A stretch of 64,000 nt of DNA from Pseudoxanthomonas yeongjuensis (lineage in GTDB: Bacteria > Pseudomonadota > Gammaproteobacteria > Xanthomonadales > Xanthomonadaceae), in contig NZ_PDWT01000001.1 in the NCBI RefSeq assembly GCF_010093345.1, forward strand, positions 1,302,001-1,366,000, read 5' to 3'. The notes beneath the pieces are model-generated. The model made no database searches, was not told where the DNA came from, and saw nothing but the letters and a program-made list of their open reading frames with translations. This document shows positions 54,102-63,867 of the stretch, piece after piece; the stretch's first letter is position 1; each line of letters starts with the position of its first letter. Made by a program: the position numbers and the translations under genes.

Positions 54102-54689
54102 ATGGCCATCGAACTCCCCCCGCTTCCCTACGATCGCACCGCACTGGAGCCGCACATCTCCGGCGAGACCATCGATTTCCACTACGGCAAGCACCACAAG
54201 GCCTACGTGGACAACCTCAACAAGCTGATCGAAGGCACCGAATTCGCCAACCTGCCGCTGGAAGAGATCATCCGCAAGTCGCAGGGCGGCATGTTCAACA
54301 ATGCCGCGCAGATCTGGAACCACACCTTCTACTGGAACGGCCTGAAGCCGGCTTCCGACGGCGGCGGCGGCGAACCCGGCGGCAAGCTCGGCGAACTGAT
54401 CAACCAGGCCTTCGGCGACTTCGCCAAGTTCAAGGAAGAGTTCACCAAGACCGCCATCGGCACCTTCGGTTCGGGCTGGGGCTGGCTGGTGCAGCGTCCC
54501 GACGGTTCGCTGGGACTGGTGAGCACCTCCAACGCCGCCACCCCGCTGACCGGTGAAGACACCCCGCTGCTGACCATCGACGTGTGGGAACACGCCTACT
54601 ACATCGACTACCGCAACGCGCGGCCGAAGTACGTGGAATCGTTCTGGGCGCTGGTCAACTGGGACTTCGTGGCTTCCAACCTGCGCTGA
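54102..54689 (+). CDS. sodB: Superoxide dismutase, iron type
   Basis: 195 aa. Metal ligands H27, H74, D160 and H164 are all present ([22 protein letters not shown]), and Q70 in [11 protein letters not shown] marks the Fe type. It converts superoxide to peroxide and oxygen in the cytoplasm. GGAAAAG precedes the ATG. Monocistronic with a terminator-like hairpin after the stop. Confidence 0.96.
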   Translation: MAIELPPLPYDRTALEPHISGETIDFHYGKHHKAYVDNLNKLIEGTEFANLPLEEIIRKSQGGMFNNAAQIWNHTFYWNGLKPASDGGGGEPGGKLGELINQAFGDFAKFKEEFTKTAIGTFGSGWGWLVQRPDGSLGLVSTSNAATPLTGEDTPLLTIDVWEHAYYIDYRNARPKYVESFWALVNWDFVASNLR

Positions 54690-54712
54690 GTTCCGCAGTC
54701 GCGCGAAAAGAA

Positions 54713-54744
54713 ATGGCCGGGGCAATCCCGGCCATCTTCATTCT
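54713..54744 (+). terminator. Terminator-like hairpin after sodB
   Basis: ATGGCCGGG and CCCGGCCAT form a perfect 9-bp stem with loop GCAAT; only a broken T-rich tail (CTTCATTCT) follows, so strength is uncertain. Confidence 0.6.
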
Positions 54745-54818
54745 GTAGGAGCGGGCCTTGCCCGCGATGCTCTTCCGCGATCCGGCCGAAGGGCATCGCG
54801 CCCAAGGGGCGCTCCTAC
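54745..54818. repeat. GTAG-headed REP palindrome, A type
   Basis: 74 bp between sodB and the AhpD-like gene; left half stem GCGGGC/GCCCGC, right half stem GCGCCC/GGGCGC, very close in sequence to the pair at 38018-38174. Confidence 0.8.
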
Positions 54819-54849
54819 GCCCCGAAGGAAGTCCCGTTGGGGGATAGGG

Positions 54850-55188
54850 TTATGGACCGTGGGCGGCGACCGCGTCCATCACCCGTGCGGAATAGACCAG
54901 GGCGGCGCCCGCATTCAGTGCGACCGCCATGCCCAGGGCTTCGGCGATTTCCTCGCGGCTGGCGCCCTGCTTGAGCGCGGCATCGACATGCACAGTGATG
55001 CAGCCATCGCAACGCGTGGTCACCGCCACCGCCAATGCGATCAGTTCGCGGGTCTTGCCATCCAGATGGTTGGTTTTCTCACCAGCGCCGCTCAGGGCCA
55101 GATAGCCCTTCAAGGTATCGGGCGAAAGTTTCCCGATCTCGCCGATACGCGGACCCAATTCCTTGCGGTATTCGTTCCAGTCGAGCAT
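54850..55188 (-). CDS. Carboxymuconolactone decarboxylase/AhpD-like family protein
   Basis: 112 aa with the AhpD core: RELIALAVAVTTRCDGCITV, where the CxxC thiols and the following His (VHVDAAL) form the proton-relay peroxidase motif. The function is likely thiol-dependent peroxide detoxification. The start MLDWNEYRKEL with GGAG upstream is chosen; the open frame further upstream is the 3' end of purK in another frame. Confidence 0.88.
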   Translation of the reverse strand: MLDWNEYRKELGPRIGEIGKLSPDTLKGYLALSGAGEKTNHLDGKTRELIALAVAVTTRCDGCITVHVDAALKQGASREEIAEALGMAVALNAGAALVYSARVMDAVAAHGP

Positions 55189-55222
55189 GACGCTTTCTCC
55201 TGTTGGCCGGGAGTGAGCCCAG

Positions 55223-56365
55223 TCAGTCGCACAGGGCGGCAATGGCCGGAGCGACCTGCGCTTCACGACCCAATGCTACGCCGATCCGTTGCAGCGAAGC
55301 GGCCAGTGCGGCGCGGTCGTCCTCGCGCAAGGTGGCGTGTCCGACCTTGCGCCCGGCGCGCGGCAGCTTGCCGTAGTCGTGCCAGTGGCCGGCGGGTTCG
55401 GCCAGCACCGCATCGCGATCCGGCATGTCGCCGATCCAGTTGAGCATGCAGGCATGGCCAAGCATGCGCGTATCGCCCAGGGGCAGTCCGAGCACGGCGC
55501 GCAGGTGGTTCTCGAATTGCGAGACCTCAGCGCCTTCGATGGTCCAGTGGCCCGAGTTGTGCACGCGCGGGGCGATTTCGTTGGCCAGCAGTTCGCCGTC
55601 CGTGCAGAACAGCTCCAGCGCGAACACGCCGACGTAATCCAGTGCTTCGGCCAGCTTGCGCGCATGGGCGAATGCCTGCGCCTGCAAGCCCGCATCGACC
55701 GTGGCCGGGGCCAGGCTGGCCGACAGCACGCCATCGACATGCCAGTTCTCGGTCAGCGGCCAGGTGCGGAACTCGCCATCGCGACCGCGCACCGCCACCA
55801 CCGACAGTTCGCGCTGGAACGGAATGAAGGCTTCGACGATCAACCCCACCGTTTGCGCCTGCGCGCCCAACGCCTGCCAGGCCGCGTCGATGTCGGCCGG
55901 CGACTTGATCCGGAACTGGCCCTTGCCGTCGTATCCCAGGCGCCGGGTCTTGAGGATGCAACGACCGCCGATATGCGCGACCCGCGCCTCCAGTTCGTCG
56001 CGGGTGGAGATCGCGGCGTACTCGCCGACCGGGATGCCCAGGCTGCGGAACAGGTTTTTTTCCACCAGCCGGTCCTGGGTCACGGCCAGTGCGCGTGGAT
56101 TGGGGAACACCGGCACGCGCGCGGCCAGCCACTCGGCGCTTTCGGCGGGCACGTTCTCGAAATCGAAGGTGGTCACATCCACTTTCGACGCGAATTCGGC
56201 CAGCGCCGCCTCATCCCGGTAGTCGCCCACCAGCAACGGCGCGCACTGGCCGGCGCAGGCGTCGGTTTCGGTATCCATCACCAGGAAACGCAAACCCAGC
56301 GGCGCGCCGGAAAGCGCCAGCATGCGGGCCAGTTGCCCGCCCCCGAGGATCCCGACGGTGGTCAC
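55223..56365 (-). CDS. purK: 5-(carboxyamino)imidazole ribonucleotide synthase
   Basis: 380 aa ATP-grasp enzyme of purine synthesis; it carboxylates AIR to N5-CAIR using ATP and bicarbonate. Visible: [20 protein letters not shown] at the N-terminus, [26 protein letters not shown] and [18 protein letters not shown], all typical of PurK. The start is GTG at 56365, which overlaps the purE stop by 4 bp. A longer open frame upstream reads through purE and is discarded. Confidence 0.95.
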   Translation of the reverse strand: MTTVGILGGGQLARMLALSGAPLGLRFLVMDTETDACAGQCAPLLVGDYRDEAALAEFASKVDVTTFDFENVPAESAEWLAARVPVFPNPRALAVTQDRLVEKNLFRSLGIPVGEYAAISTRDELEARVAHIGGRCILKTRRLGYDGKGQFRIKSPADIDAAWQALGAQAQTVGLIVEAFIPFQRELSVVAVRGRDGEFRTWPLTENWHVDGVLSASLAPATVDAGLQAQAFAHARKLAEALDYVGVFALELFCTDGELLANEIAPRVHNSGHWTIEGAEVSQFENHLRAVLGLPLGDTRMLGHACMLNWIGDMPDRDAVLAEPAGHWHDYGKLPRAGRKVGHATLREDDRAALAASLQRIGVALGREAQVAPAIAALCD

Positions 56366-56895
56366 GGCGCCGCTGGTCCGGGGCTGGCGACGGGAAGGCG
56401 GGGATCGTCGTTGGCCGACACTTCCTCCGTCTGCCGCTTGCGGAATGCTTCCAGCGCGGCGGCGATGCCGGGATGATGCGGCGCGAGCATGGCGGCGGCG
56501 AACAGCGCGGCATTGGCGGCTCCGGCGACGCCGATGGCGAAGGTGGCCACCGGAATGCCGGCCGGCATCTGCACGATCGACAACAGCGAATCCATGCCGT
56601 TCAGCGCCTTCGACTGCACCGGCACGCCGAGCACCGGCACCGCGGTTTTCGACGCCAGCATGCCCGGCAGGTGCGCCGCGCCCCCGGCCCCGGCGACGAT
56701 CGCGCGCAGACCGCGCGCGGCCGCGCCATCGGCATACGAGAACAGCACGTCCGGGGTGCGATGTGCGGACACCACTTTCACTTCGTAAGGCACGCCGAGC
56801 GCGTCGAGTTTCTGCGCGGCATGCTGCATGGTTTCCCAATCCGAACGGGAGCCCATCACGATCCCCACCAGCGGGCTTGAAGCAGTGGCGGTCAT
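56362..56895 (-). CDS. purE: N5-carboxyaminoimidazole ribonucleotide mutase
   Basis: 177 aa. Family motif [18 protein letters not shown] and the active-site SAHRTPD are present, with [16 protein letters not shown]. It converts N5-CAIR to CAIR, the next step after PurK. GAGAGGA supports ATG 56895. First gene of purEK. Confidence 0.95.
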   Translation of the reverse strand: MTATASSPLVGIVMGSRSDWETMQHAAQKLDALGVPYEVKVVSAHRTPDVLFSYADGAAARGLRAIVAGAGGAAHLPGMLASKTAVPVLGVPVQSKALNGMDSLLSIVQMPAGIPVATFAIGVAGAANAALFAAAMLAPHHPGIAAALEAFRKRQTEEVSANDDPRLPVASPGPAAP

Positions 56896-56984
56896 TGCCG
56901 TCCTCTCTGGAGTGAGGCAGGCCTTTGACTGCCTGCGGTCGCAAAGGCTTATTCTAGCCGTCTTCCCAGCCCGACGATGGACCA

Positions 56985-57254
56985 ATGGACCGCAAATTGC
57001 TCGATATCCTCTGCTGCCCCACCACGCGCCAGCCGCTGGCCTTGCTCGAAGCGCAAGCGCTGGATGCGTTGAACCGCGCGATCGCCTCCGGCGGCGTCAA
57101 GCGCGCCGACGACACGGTGCAAGTCGAAGCCCTGCGCGAAGCCCTGCTGACCCGCGACCGCAAGACCGTGTACCGGGTCGATGACGGCATCCCGGTGCTG
57201 CTGGCCGAGGAAGCCATCGCCACCGCGCAGGTCGAAGGCTTTCCCAGCAAATGA
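56985..57254 (+). CDS. Trm112/YcaR-family small protein
   Basis: 89 aa. [20 protein letters not shown] at the N-terminus and the closing [16 protein letters not shown] are the UPF0434/Trm112 pattern. Family members are small zinc-ribbon-like partners of methyltransferases. It is longer than E. coli YcaR by an insertion of about 25 residues in the middle, which is usual in related bacteria. It overlaps the nadC start by 4 bp. Confidence 0.9.
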   Translation: MDRKLLDILCCPTTRQPLALLEAQALDALNRAIASGGVKRADDTVQVEALREALLTRDRKTVYRVDDGIPVLLAEEAIATAQVEGFPSK

Positions 57255-58105
57255 ACCGCGATCTTTCCCCGCCGCCAGCGGATGTGATCGCCAGCGACGT
57301 GGCGCGCGCGCTGGCCGAAGACCTGGGCAGCGGCGACGTGACCGCGGCGTTGCTGCCGGACACGGCCGATATCGCCTACCTGTTGTGCAAGGAAAACGCA
57401 GTGATCGCCGGGCGACCGTGGTTCGATGCCTGCCACCGTGCACTGGATCCGGATGTCGTCATCGAATGGCGTGTCGCCGAAGGCGAGCGTGTGCAAGCAG
57501 GCACCGTGCTGGCGACGCTGGCCGGACGCAGCCGCGCACTGGTCAGCGCCGAACGCACCAGCCTGAATTTCATGCAGACCCTGTCCGGCACCGCGACCGC
57601 GACCGCCGCCCATGTCGAAGCCGTGCGCGGTACCCGCGCGAAGATCCTCGACACACGCAAGACCCTTCCGGGCCTGCGCCTGGCGCAGAAATACGCGGTG
57701 CGCTGCGGCGGCGGCGGCAACCATCGCATCGGCCTGTTCGACGCGGTGATGCTGAAGGAAAACCATGTCCGCGCAGCCGGCTCGATCGACGCGGCCGTGC
57801 GTTCGGCACGCACCGCCCAGCCGGACCTGCCGCTGATCGTCGAAGTCGAAACGCTGGTGCAACTGGAGGAAGTCCTGGCCGTGGGTTGCGACCGCATCCT
57901 GATCGATGATTTCGATGCCGTCGCGCGGCGCGAGGCGGTACGGATCGCCAACGGACGCATCCCGCTGGAAGTCTCGGGCGGCGTCGACCTGGGAACGCTG
58001 CGCGGCATCGCCGAGGACGGCGTGGATTGCATTTCGATCGGCGGACTGACCAAGCATGTCCATGCGATCGACCTGTCGATGAAACTCGGCCCCGCGCCAC
58101 GCTGA
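57251..58105 (+). CDS. nadC: Nicotinate-nucleotide pyrophosphorylase (carboxylating)
   Basis: 284 aa quinolinate phosphoribosyltransferase of NAD synthesis. Motifs: AEDLGSGDVTA near the N-terminus, ERTSLNFMQTLSGTAT, ILDTRKTLPGLRLAQKYAVR, GGGNHRIGLFDAVMLKENH and EVSGGVDLGTLRGIAEDGVD. It joins quinolinate and PRPP to nicotinate mononucleotide with CO2 release. It overlaps the trm112-like gene by 4 bp and precedes a DUF3301-type gene. Confidence 0.96.
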   Translation: MNRDLSPPPADVIASDVARALAEDLGSGDVTAALLPDTADIAYLLCKENAVIAGRPWFDACHRALDPDVVIEWRVAEGERVQAGTVLATLAGRSRALVSAERTSLNFMQTLSGTATATAAHVEAVRGTRAKILDTRKTLPGLRLAQKYAVRCGGGGNHRIGLFDAVMLKENHVRAAGSIDAAVRSARTAQPDLPLIVEVETLVQLEEVLAVGCDRILIDDFDAVARREAVRIANGRIPLEVSGGVDLGTLRGIAEDGVDCISIGGLTKHVHAIDLSMKLGPAPR

Positions 58106-58114
58106 CTGCCGCCG

Positions 58115-58444
58115 ATGCCTACCCTGATCCTGCTGATGATCGTCGGCGCCGCCGGTTTCGCCTACTGGAATGCGGCGCGCGCGGCGGCCGAACACGCCAA
58201 GCAACTCGGCCGCAATGCGTGCAGCGCCGCGCAGGTGATCTGGCTGGACGAATCGGTGCACGCTTCCGGGATCCGGATGCGCCGCAACGAGGACGGACGC
58301 CTGGGCTTCGAACGCAGTTTCCGTTTCGAATATTCCTACGACGGCGTGGATCGCCATGTCGGCAGGATGGTCTTGCGCGGCGACAGGCTGGTGTCGTTCA
58401 TCGGCCCGGTCAGACCCTCGGTAACGCCCATCGACCTGCATTGA
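58115..58444 (+). CDS. DUF3301-type small membrane-anchored protein
   Basis: 109 aa with one N-terminal hydrophobic helix (TLILLMIVGAAGFAYWNAAR) and a small domain with VIWLDESVHASGIRMRRNED and FRFEYSYDG. This is the pattern of the DUF3301 family found next to housekeeping genes in gammaproteobacteria. Function unknown. 9 bp after nadC, so probably co-transcribed. Confidence 0.8.
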   Translation: MPTLILLMIVGAAGFAYWNAARAAAEHAKQLGRNACSAAQVIWLDESVHASGIRMRRNEDGRLGFERSFRFEYSYDGVDRHVGRMVLRGDRLVSFIGPVRPSVTPIDLH

Positions 58445-58452
58445 CACGATTT

Positions 58453-58527
58453 GTAGGAGCGGGCCTTGCCCGCGATGCTCTTCATCGGGAACCGCGCAAA
58501 GGCATCGCGGGCAAGGCCCGCTCCTAC
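58453..58527. repeat. GTAG-headed REP palindrome, A type (symmetric)
   Basis: 75 bp between two convergent genes, GTAGGAGCG to CGCTCCTAC with both stems of the GCGGGC/GCCCGC kind. Its position suggests it also limits read-through. Confidence 0.85.
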
Positions 58528-58541
58528 GACAGGGAATCCTG

Positions 58542-58982
58542 CTACTTCACCACGCGCAGATGCGGACGCTTGGTGGCGGCAGGCGCGTCTTCCGGGGTCG
58601 GCGTGGAAGGCGCAGGCGGCTCGTCGTCGCCCTCCGGTCCGGTCGCCCCGGCAATGTCGTCCGGCAGGGCCATGCCCTGCCCGGTTTCCCTGGCATAGAT
58701 CGCCAGAACCGCCGAGATCGGCACCATCACCGGATAGCTGACTCCGCCGAAGCGTGCACTGAAACTGACCGAAGCGTTGTCGATCTGCAGGCGCACCACC
58801 GCGCGCTCGGCGATGTTCAGCACCACCTTGCCTTCCTTGACCGCGCTCGAAGGCACCTGCACGCCGGGCTGGGTCGCATCGACCAGCAGGTGCGGGGTCA
58901 TGTCGTTGTCGGCGATCCATTCGGACAGCGCCCGCAACAGGTACGGGCGATGGCTGGTCATGCGCTGCGTTTCGTCGGTCAT
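58542..58982 (-). CDS. sspB: ClpXP protease specificity-enhancing factor SspB
   Basis: 146 aa. N-terminal substrate-binding domain (RPYLLRALSEWIADNDMTPH; GGVSYPVMVPISAVLAIYAR), then an acidic Pro-rich flexible tail ending in LRVVK, the ClpX-binding XB motif. SspB delivers ssrA-tagged proteins to ClpXP. Next to sspA, as is usual, with about 126 bp between them. Confidence 0.95.
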   Translation of the reverse strand: MTDETQRMTSHRPYLLRALSEWIADNDMTPHLLVDATQPGVQVPSSAVKEGKVVLNIAERAVVRLQIDNASVSFSARFGGVSYPVMVPISAVLAIYARETGQGMALPDDIAGATGPEGDDEPPAPSTPTPEDAPAATKRPHLRVVK

Positions 58983-59108
58983 TTATCAGGGGTCAAGTCG
59001 CCCGCTACGCGGGCTGGAAAGTCGGCGGCCGAGCCGCCTGCAAAGGGTAAAGCAATGCGTTCCTCTTCACCATTTACAGCGCCGCAGGCGCGACTTCACC
59101 CTTCACCC

Positions 59109-59744
59109 CTACGCCGGGATCTCGCGCAGCCGCTTTTCCTGGTCGGTCAGGCTGCGCAGGAAACCAGGGTTGCGGAAAATGCGGTTGCCGTAGTCCTCGA
59201 TGGACTTGCCATCCTTGGGCAAAGGGATGTCCAGCGAAGGCAGGCGCCAGATGATCGGGGCCATGGCGCAGTCGGCCAGGCTCATTTCCGGATTGAGGAA
59301 GAACTTGCTGGCCTTGAACAACGGCACCGAGGCGGTCAGCAATTCCTTCAACCGCTTGCGTCCCGCTTCGGCCTGGGCCTTGTTGCCCATCTGGATGGCC
59401 TGCACCTGCGGCACCCAGTCGTGCTCGATGCGCAGCATGGCCAGGCGCAGGCGGGCCCGGGAAAGCGGATCCACCGGCATCAGCGGCGGATGCGGATAAC
59501 GCTCGTCCAGATACTCGCTGACCACCGACGCGGCGTACAGGACCAGGTCGCGCTCCACCAGCGTGGGCACCGAGTGGTAGGGATTGAGATCGATCAGGTC
59601 TTCGGGCGGGTTCTGCGCATCCACCGGCACCAGGTCGTAGGTCACGCCCTTGGCCGCCAGCACCAGCCGCACGCGGTGGCACAGCACGTCGTCCACGGAA
59701 GAAAACAGGGTCAAGGTATTTCGCATACGCGGACTCGCAGCCAT
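59109..59744 (-). CDS. sspA: Stringent starvation protein A (glutathione-S-transferase fold)
   Basis: 211 aa GST-fold protein (TLFSSVDDVLCHRVRLVLAA; LIDLNPYHSVPTLVERDLVL; LDERYPHPPLMPVDPLSRAR). SspA is an RNA-polymerase-associated regulator in starvation. GGAGAG before the ATG at 59744 favours this start; an in-frame ATG 18 bp later is possible. It follows petABC on the same strand, the common arrangement. Confidence 0.94.
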   Translation of the reverse strand: MAASPRMRNTLTLFSSVDDVLCHRVRLVLAAKGVTYDLVPVDAQNPPEDLIDLNPYHSVPTLVERDLVLYAASVVSEYLDERYPHPPLMPVDPLSRARLRLAMLRIEHDWVPQVQAIQMGNKAQAEAGRKRLKELLTASVPLFKASKFFLNPEMSLADCAMAPIIWRLPSLDIPLPKDGKSIEDYGNRIFRNPGFLRSLTDQEKRLREIPA

Positions 59745-59895
59745 CAGGCTCTCCGACGACCGGAACCGCCGGTCGCATCGACGCCGCCAGCCCTCTGCTG
59801 ACGGTCGCCACGGCCCCGAGCGCGAATCGTCCCGGGAAAGCCGACTCCTGCTTTCCCGCTGCCGCGCGGTCAGGCGCGACGTTGGAAGATACGCC

Positions 59896-60639
59896 TTAGT
59901 GCACGTCCTTCCAGTATTCCTGCTTCAGCAGGAAGGCCAGGAAGGTGAGCGCCACCAGGAACAGGATGACCCAGACGCCCATGCTCTGGCGCTTGAGTGC
60001 GGCCGGTTCGCCGACGTACTCGAGGAAGTTGGTGATGTCGCGCGCGGTCTGGTCGAACTGCACCGGGGTCTGGGTTCCCGGCTGGGTCACCTTCAACGCC
60101 TCGACATGGCGTTCGCCGATCGCGTCCGGCTCGCTCATTTCCGCGTGCTGCAGGCCTTGCAGCTGCCACAGCGGATTGGGCATGGACGCATTCGGGAACA
60201 GCTTGTTGTTCCAGCCCAGCGGACGGCTTTCGTCCAGGTAGAACGACTTCAGGTAGGTGTAGATCCAGTCGCTGCCGCGCACGCGTGCGATCAGGCTGAG
60301 GTCGGGCGGCATCTTGCCGAACCACTTGCTGGCCGGATCGTGCGGCATCGAGACTTTCACCTGCTCGCCGAACTTGGCCCCGGTGAAGTTGAGGTTGTCC
60401 ATCACCTCCTGCTCGCTCAGGCCCAGGTCCTCGGCGATGCGCGAATAGCGCATGTACTTGAGCGAATGGCAGCCCGAGCAATAGTTCATGTACAGCTGGG
60501 CGCCGCGCTGCAGCGAAGCCTGGTCGGTCAGGTCGTTGCCGGCCTGCAGGGTATTGCCGCCCCCGCTGGCGAAGGCGGAAAACGCCAGCAGCAGGGTGCC
60601 CGCGAAAACGGCGAGGCGCGAGGTCAATTTCTTAGTCAT
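59896..60639 (-). CDS. petC: Cytochrome c1 of the bc1 complex
   Basis: 247 aa. Signal sequence (RLAVFAGTLLLAFSAFASG), heme site CSGCH at 54-58 and a C-terminal membrane anchor (MGVWVILFLVALTFLAFLL). It passes electrons from the Rieske protein to soluble cytochrome c. It overlaps petB by 8 bp. Confidence 0.96.
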   Translation of the reverse strand: MTKKLTSRLAVFAGTLLLAFSAFASGGGNTLQAGNDLTDQASLQRGAQLYMNYCSGCHSLKYMRYSRIAEDLGLSEQEVMDNLNFTGAKFGEQVKVSMPHDPASKWFGKMPPDLSLIARVRGSDWIYTYLKSFYLDESRPLGWNNKLFPNASMPNPLWQLQGLQHAEMSEPDAIGERHVEALKVTQPGTQTPVQFDQTARDITNFLEYVGEPAALKRQSMGVWVILFLVALTFLAFLLKQEYWKDVH

Positions 60640-61900
60640 GCGTCGTCACCCGTTCCGGCACCGGCTTGGTTTTTTCTAAACCGAAGTATGTGTAGACCCA
60701 GAGGAAAATGAAGAAGCCGAAATAGCAGACGGTGAGCACGCGGCCGATGATGGTCTCGACCGGATCGGTGCCGGGGCCGGCGCCGATCTTGCCCAGGTAG
60801 ACGAAGCTGATGGCGAAGATGGCGATGGCGATCTTGTAGGCCAGGCCGCGGAACTTGATCGACTTGACCTTGCCGCGATCCAGCCAGGGCACGAAGAACA
60901 GCACCGCGATGGCCGAGAACATCACCAGCACGCCGCTGAGCTTGTGCGGAATGACCCGCAGCATCGCGTAGTAAGGCGTGTAGTACCAGACCGGCTTGAT
61001 GTGTTCCGGGGTCACCAGGCGGTTGGCCTCGGTGAAGTTGTCGTGTTCCAGGAACCAGCCGCCCACCGCCGGGATGAAGAAGATGATGAAGGCGGCGAGG
61101 ATCAGCAGGAAACCGACGCCGACCAGGTCCTTGACCGTGTAGTACGGATGGAACGGGATGGCGTCCTTGGGCGCGGTTGGCGACCAGCGGTTGCCCTTGG
61201 GGCCGTGCTTGACGTCGACGCCTTCGGGGTTGTTGGAGCCGACCTCGTGCAACGCGCCCAGGTGCAGGACCACCAGCAGCAGCAATACCAGCGGCAGCGC
61301 GATCACGTGCAGGGCGAAGAAGCGGTTGAGGGTGGCGTCGCCGGGCAGGTAGTCGCCCATGATCCATTCGGTCAGGCCGTTGCCGATCACCGGAATGGCG
61401 CCGAACAGCGAGATGATCACCTTGGCGCCCCAGAACGACATCTGGCCCCACGGCAGCACGTAGCCCATGAAGGCTTCGGCCATCAGCACCAGGTAGATCA
61501 GCATGCCCAGGATCCAGACCAGCTCGCGCGGCTTCTGGTAGCTGCCGTAGATCAGGCCGCGGAACATGTGCAGGTACACGACGATGAAGAACAGCGAGGC
61601 GCCGGTGCTGTGCATGTAGCGGATCAGCCAGCCCCACTCCACGTCGCGCATGATGTATTCGACCGACGAGAACGCCTCGGCCGCGGACGGCTTGAAGTGC
61701 ATCGTCAGGAAGATGCCGGTGACGATCTGGTTGACCAGCACCAGCAGGGCCAGCGAGCCCATGTAGTACCAGAAGTTGAAGTTCTTCGGCGCGTAGTACT
61801 CGGTCATGTGCTTGCGATAGACCGGCAGCAGGCCCGGCGTGCGCGCGTTGAACCATTCCACGACGTTGCCGGCGGTACGGGTGATGATGTTGTTCGCCAT
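60632..61900 (-). CDS. petB: Cytochrome b of the bc1 complex
   Basis: 422 aa with about 8-9 membrane helices. Q-site motif GYVLPWGQMSFWGA and heme-ligand histidines in RYMHSTGASLFFIVVYLHMF and FFALHVIALPL are present, with PEHIKPVWYYTPYYAML. It binds two b hemes and carries the quinol sites. Between petA and petC. Confidence 0.96.
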   Translation of the reverse strand: MANNIITRTAGNVVEWFNARTPGLLPVYRKHMTEYYAPKNFNFWYYMGSLALLVLVNQIVTGIFLTMHFKPSAAEAFSSVEYIMRDVEWGWLIRYMHSTGASLFFIVVYLHMFRGLIYGSYQKPRELVWILGMLIYLVLMAEAFMGYVLPWGQMSFWGAKVIISLFGAIPVIGNGLTEWIMGDYLPGDATLNRFFALHVIALPLVLLLLVVLHLGALHEVGSNNPEGVDVKHGPKGNRWSPTAPKDAIPFHPYYTVKDLVGVGFLLILAAFIIFFIPAVGGWFLEHDNFTEANRLVTPEHIKPVWYYTPYYAMLRVIPHKLSGVLVMFSAIAVLFFVPWLDRGKVKSIKFRGLAYKIAIAIFAISFVYLGKIGAGPGTDPVETIIGRVLTVCYFGFFIFLWVYTYFGLEKTKPVPERVTTHD

Positions 61901-61903
61901 GGC

Positions 61904-62524
61904 TTACGCAGTCCCCTTCGGATCGAGGCCGATCACCAGCGTGGTGTCGTTTTCGTAGTAGTGCGGCGGCACCAGCAGGTTGATCGGTGCGGGCACGCCC
62001 TGGAAGACGCGGCCGGACATGTCGAAACGCGACTTGTGGCAGGGGCAGAAATAACCGCCCTTCCAGTCCGGGTCGTACGGCTCGGGCTTGATCTCGGCGA
62101 CCATTTCCGGCGAGCAACCCAGGTGGGTGCACAGGCCGACCAGGACCGAGATTTCCGGCTTGACCGAACGGAACTCCGGATTGCCCTTCAACACGTAGGC
62201 CGGCTGCTGGTCCACATTGGTGGACTCCGGATCGCGCAGACGGCTGTCCAGAGTCGGCAACGCGTCCAGGATGGCCTTGGAGCGCTTCACGATCCAGATC
62301 GGCTGACCGCGCCATTCCAGGACCAGGCGCTGGCCTTCCTGCAAACCGGTCAGGTCGGCGGTGACCGGCGCACCGGCCAATTTGGCCTGTGCGCTCGGGT
62401 TCCACGACTTGATGAACGGTACTGCTACAAACCCGGCCCCCACCGCGCCGACCACAGCCGTGGTCGCGGTAAGGAACCGGCGTCGGCCCGTATTCACAGG
62501 CTCATTGACCCCATCATTGGCCAT
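61904..62524 (-). CDS. petA: Rieske iron-sulfur subunit of the bc1 complex
   Basis: 206 aa. Tat-type N-terminus with RRRFLT then a membrane anchor. Cluster ligands C132 and H134 in CTHLGC and C160 and H163 in FCPCHKSRF, with disulfide cysteines C137 and C162. First gene of petABC; 3 bp before petB. Confidence 0.96.
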   Translation of the reverse strand: MANDGVNEPVNTGRRRFLTATTAVVGAVGAGFVAVPFIKSWNPSAQAKLAGAPVTADLTGLQEGQRLVLEWRGQPIWIVKRSKAILDALPTLDSRLRDPESTNVDQQPAYVLKGNPEFRSVKPEISVLVGLCTHLGCSPEMVAEIKPEPYDPDWKGGYFCPCHKSRFDMSGRVFQGVPAPINLLVPPHYYENDTTLVIGLDPKGTA

Positions 62525-62687
62525 CCGGCACTCCGCAAAACATTCAGGTAGCTAAAGGGCTGCCAAAGCCGACGCCATAACCGGCGTGGGCCGCAAAAGA
62601 CGGCAAAGTGTAACGGAAGCCTTAATCGACCGACAACGTTGGCCGCCAAATCAATGACTTGCAGCGCCCGATGGCGCCGACCAGCGG

Positions 62688-63671
62688 TCAGCGCGCGCCG
62701 ACCGTGCCCCGATAGCGGTCGGCAAGCACGCCGACGCGGGCGACGTAACGTTGGGTTTCCTGATAGGGCGGCACGCCCCCGTGGCGATCCACCGCACCCT
62801 CGCCCGCGTTGTAGCCGGCGGCGGCCAGGGTGAGGTTGCCGTTGAAGCGCTTCAACAACCACGCCAGGTACTGGACGCCGCCACGGATGTTCTGGCCAGC
62901 GTCGTAGGAGTCGGTGACGCCGAACCGGCGCGCCGTGGCGGGCATCAGCTGCATCAAGCCCTGGGCGCCCGCATGGGACAGCGCCATCGGATTGAAAGAC
63001 GACTCGGCGTGGATGATGGCGCGCACCACCGCTTCCTCGACCCCGTACTGGCGGGCGGCGGCGGCGATCTCGGCCTGGTAGGCGGCCGTATTCAAACGCA
63101 GGGTGCCGAAATTGACCCCCGGATTGGCTGCGCAGGCGAAGCAGGTCTCGATGAAGCTGTATTTGATGGTGCGGATGCTGGCCACGCTGTCCGCGCCCTT
63201 GGGCCGCGCGCTGGTGTAATGGCGCACGCCATCCTTGATGAAGGAATACACCTGCCCGCTGACCACGCGACGGGTATTTCCCGACTTCGCGACCTTGGGT
63301 GCGGTGGTGGCGACAGCCGGGATCGAAGCAGGCACTACCGAGTTGGCCGAGGCCGAAACAGGCATGGTGATCACCGCCCCGGTACTGGCCGCCCCCAGGG
63401 TCGTCGTTGGGGTAGCCGGCGTGGAAACAGCACCGCCGGCACCGGAAGGCCGCGAGATGCCGGAGCGGCTGCGATTGTCGGGCGTGTAGCGGCTGATGAC
63501 CTCGCAACTGGCCCCGCCGACACGCTTGCTGACGTAGTTGGGCACGCCATCGGCACCGGTGCACTTGTACAGGGTGCCCGCAGCGGCCGGCAGCGCGGTC
63601 GACGCGATCAGCGCCACCAGCAACGGCAGCGCGCGCTTCCGAAGCGCATGTTTCAGAGAAGCCCCCTTCAT
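62688..63671 (-). CDS. Lytic transglycosylase with N-terminal DUF4124-like region
   Basis: 327 aa. Signal peptide (RALPLLVALIASTALPAAAG), a short DUF4124-like segment (GTLYKCTGADGVPNYVS), a Thr/Ala/Ser-rich linker to about residue 130, and a C-terminal SLT domain. The SLT domain carries catalytic E223 in IHAESSFNP, GAQGLMQLMPATARRFGV and AGYNAGEGAVDRHGGVP. It cleaves peptidoglycan glycan strands in the periplasm. A longer frame starts upstream but the signal peptide favours 63671, although no strong ribosome site is seen. Confidence 0.9.
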   Translation of the reverse strand: MKGASLKHALRKRALPLLVALIASTALPAAAGTLYKCTGADGVPNYVSKRVGGASCEVISRYTPDNRSRSGISRPSGAGGAVSTPATPTTTLGAASTGAVITMPVSASANSVVPASIPAVATTAPKVAKSGNTRRVVSGQVYSFIKDGVRHYTSARPKGADSVASIRTIKYSFIETCFACAANPGVNFGTLRLNTAAYQAEIAAAARQYGVEEAVVRAIIHAESSFNPMALSHAGAQGLMQLMPATARRFGVTDSYDAGQNIRGGVQYLAWLLKRFNGNLTLAAAGYNAGEGAVDRHGGVPPYQETQRYVARVGVLADRYRGTVGAR

Positions 63672-63867
63672 GCCGGGGAGTGTCCCAACTTCATCAGCGA
63701 TTGCCAAGTCCTTGTCCGACAAAAGGATTTCCTCGGGAAGCGGAGGGTGACCCACTTCTCATTGCATGGGCCGGTATGCGGCGGATTTCCTCATCCAACG
63801 GCGGTCGTGGGTGATTCCGGCCGTTAAACTGTCGCCCTCTTCCGCCAACCCGCCTGGATTACCCACC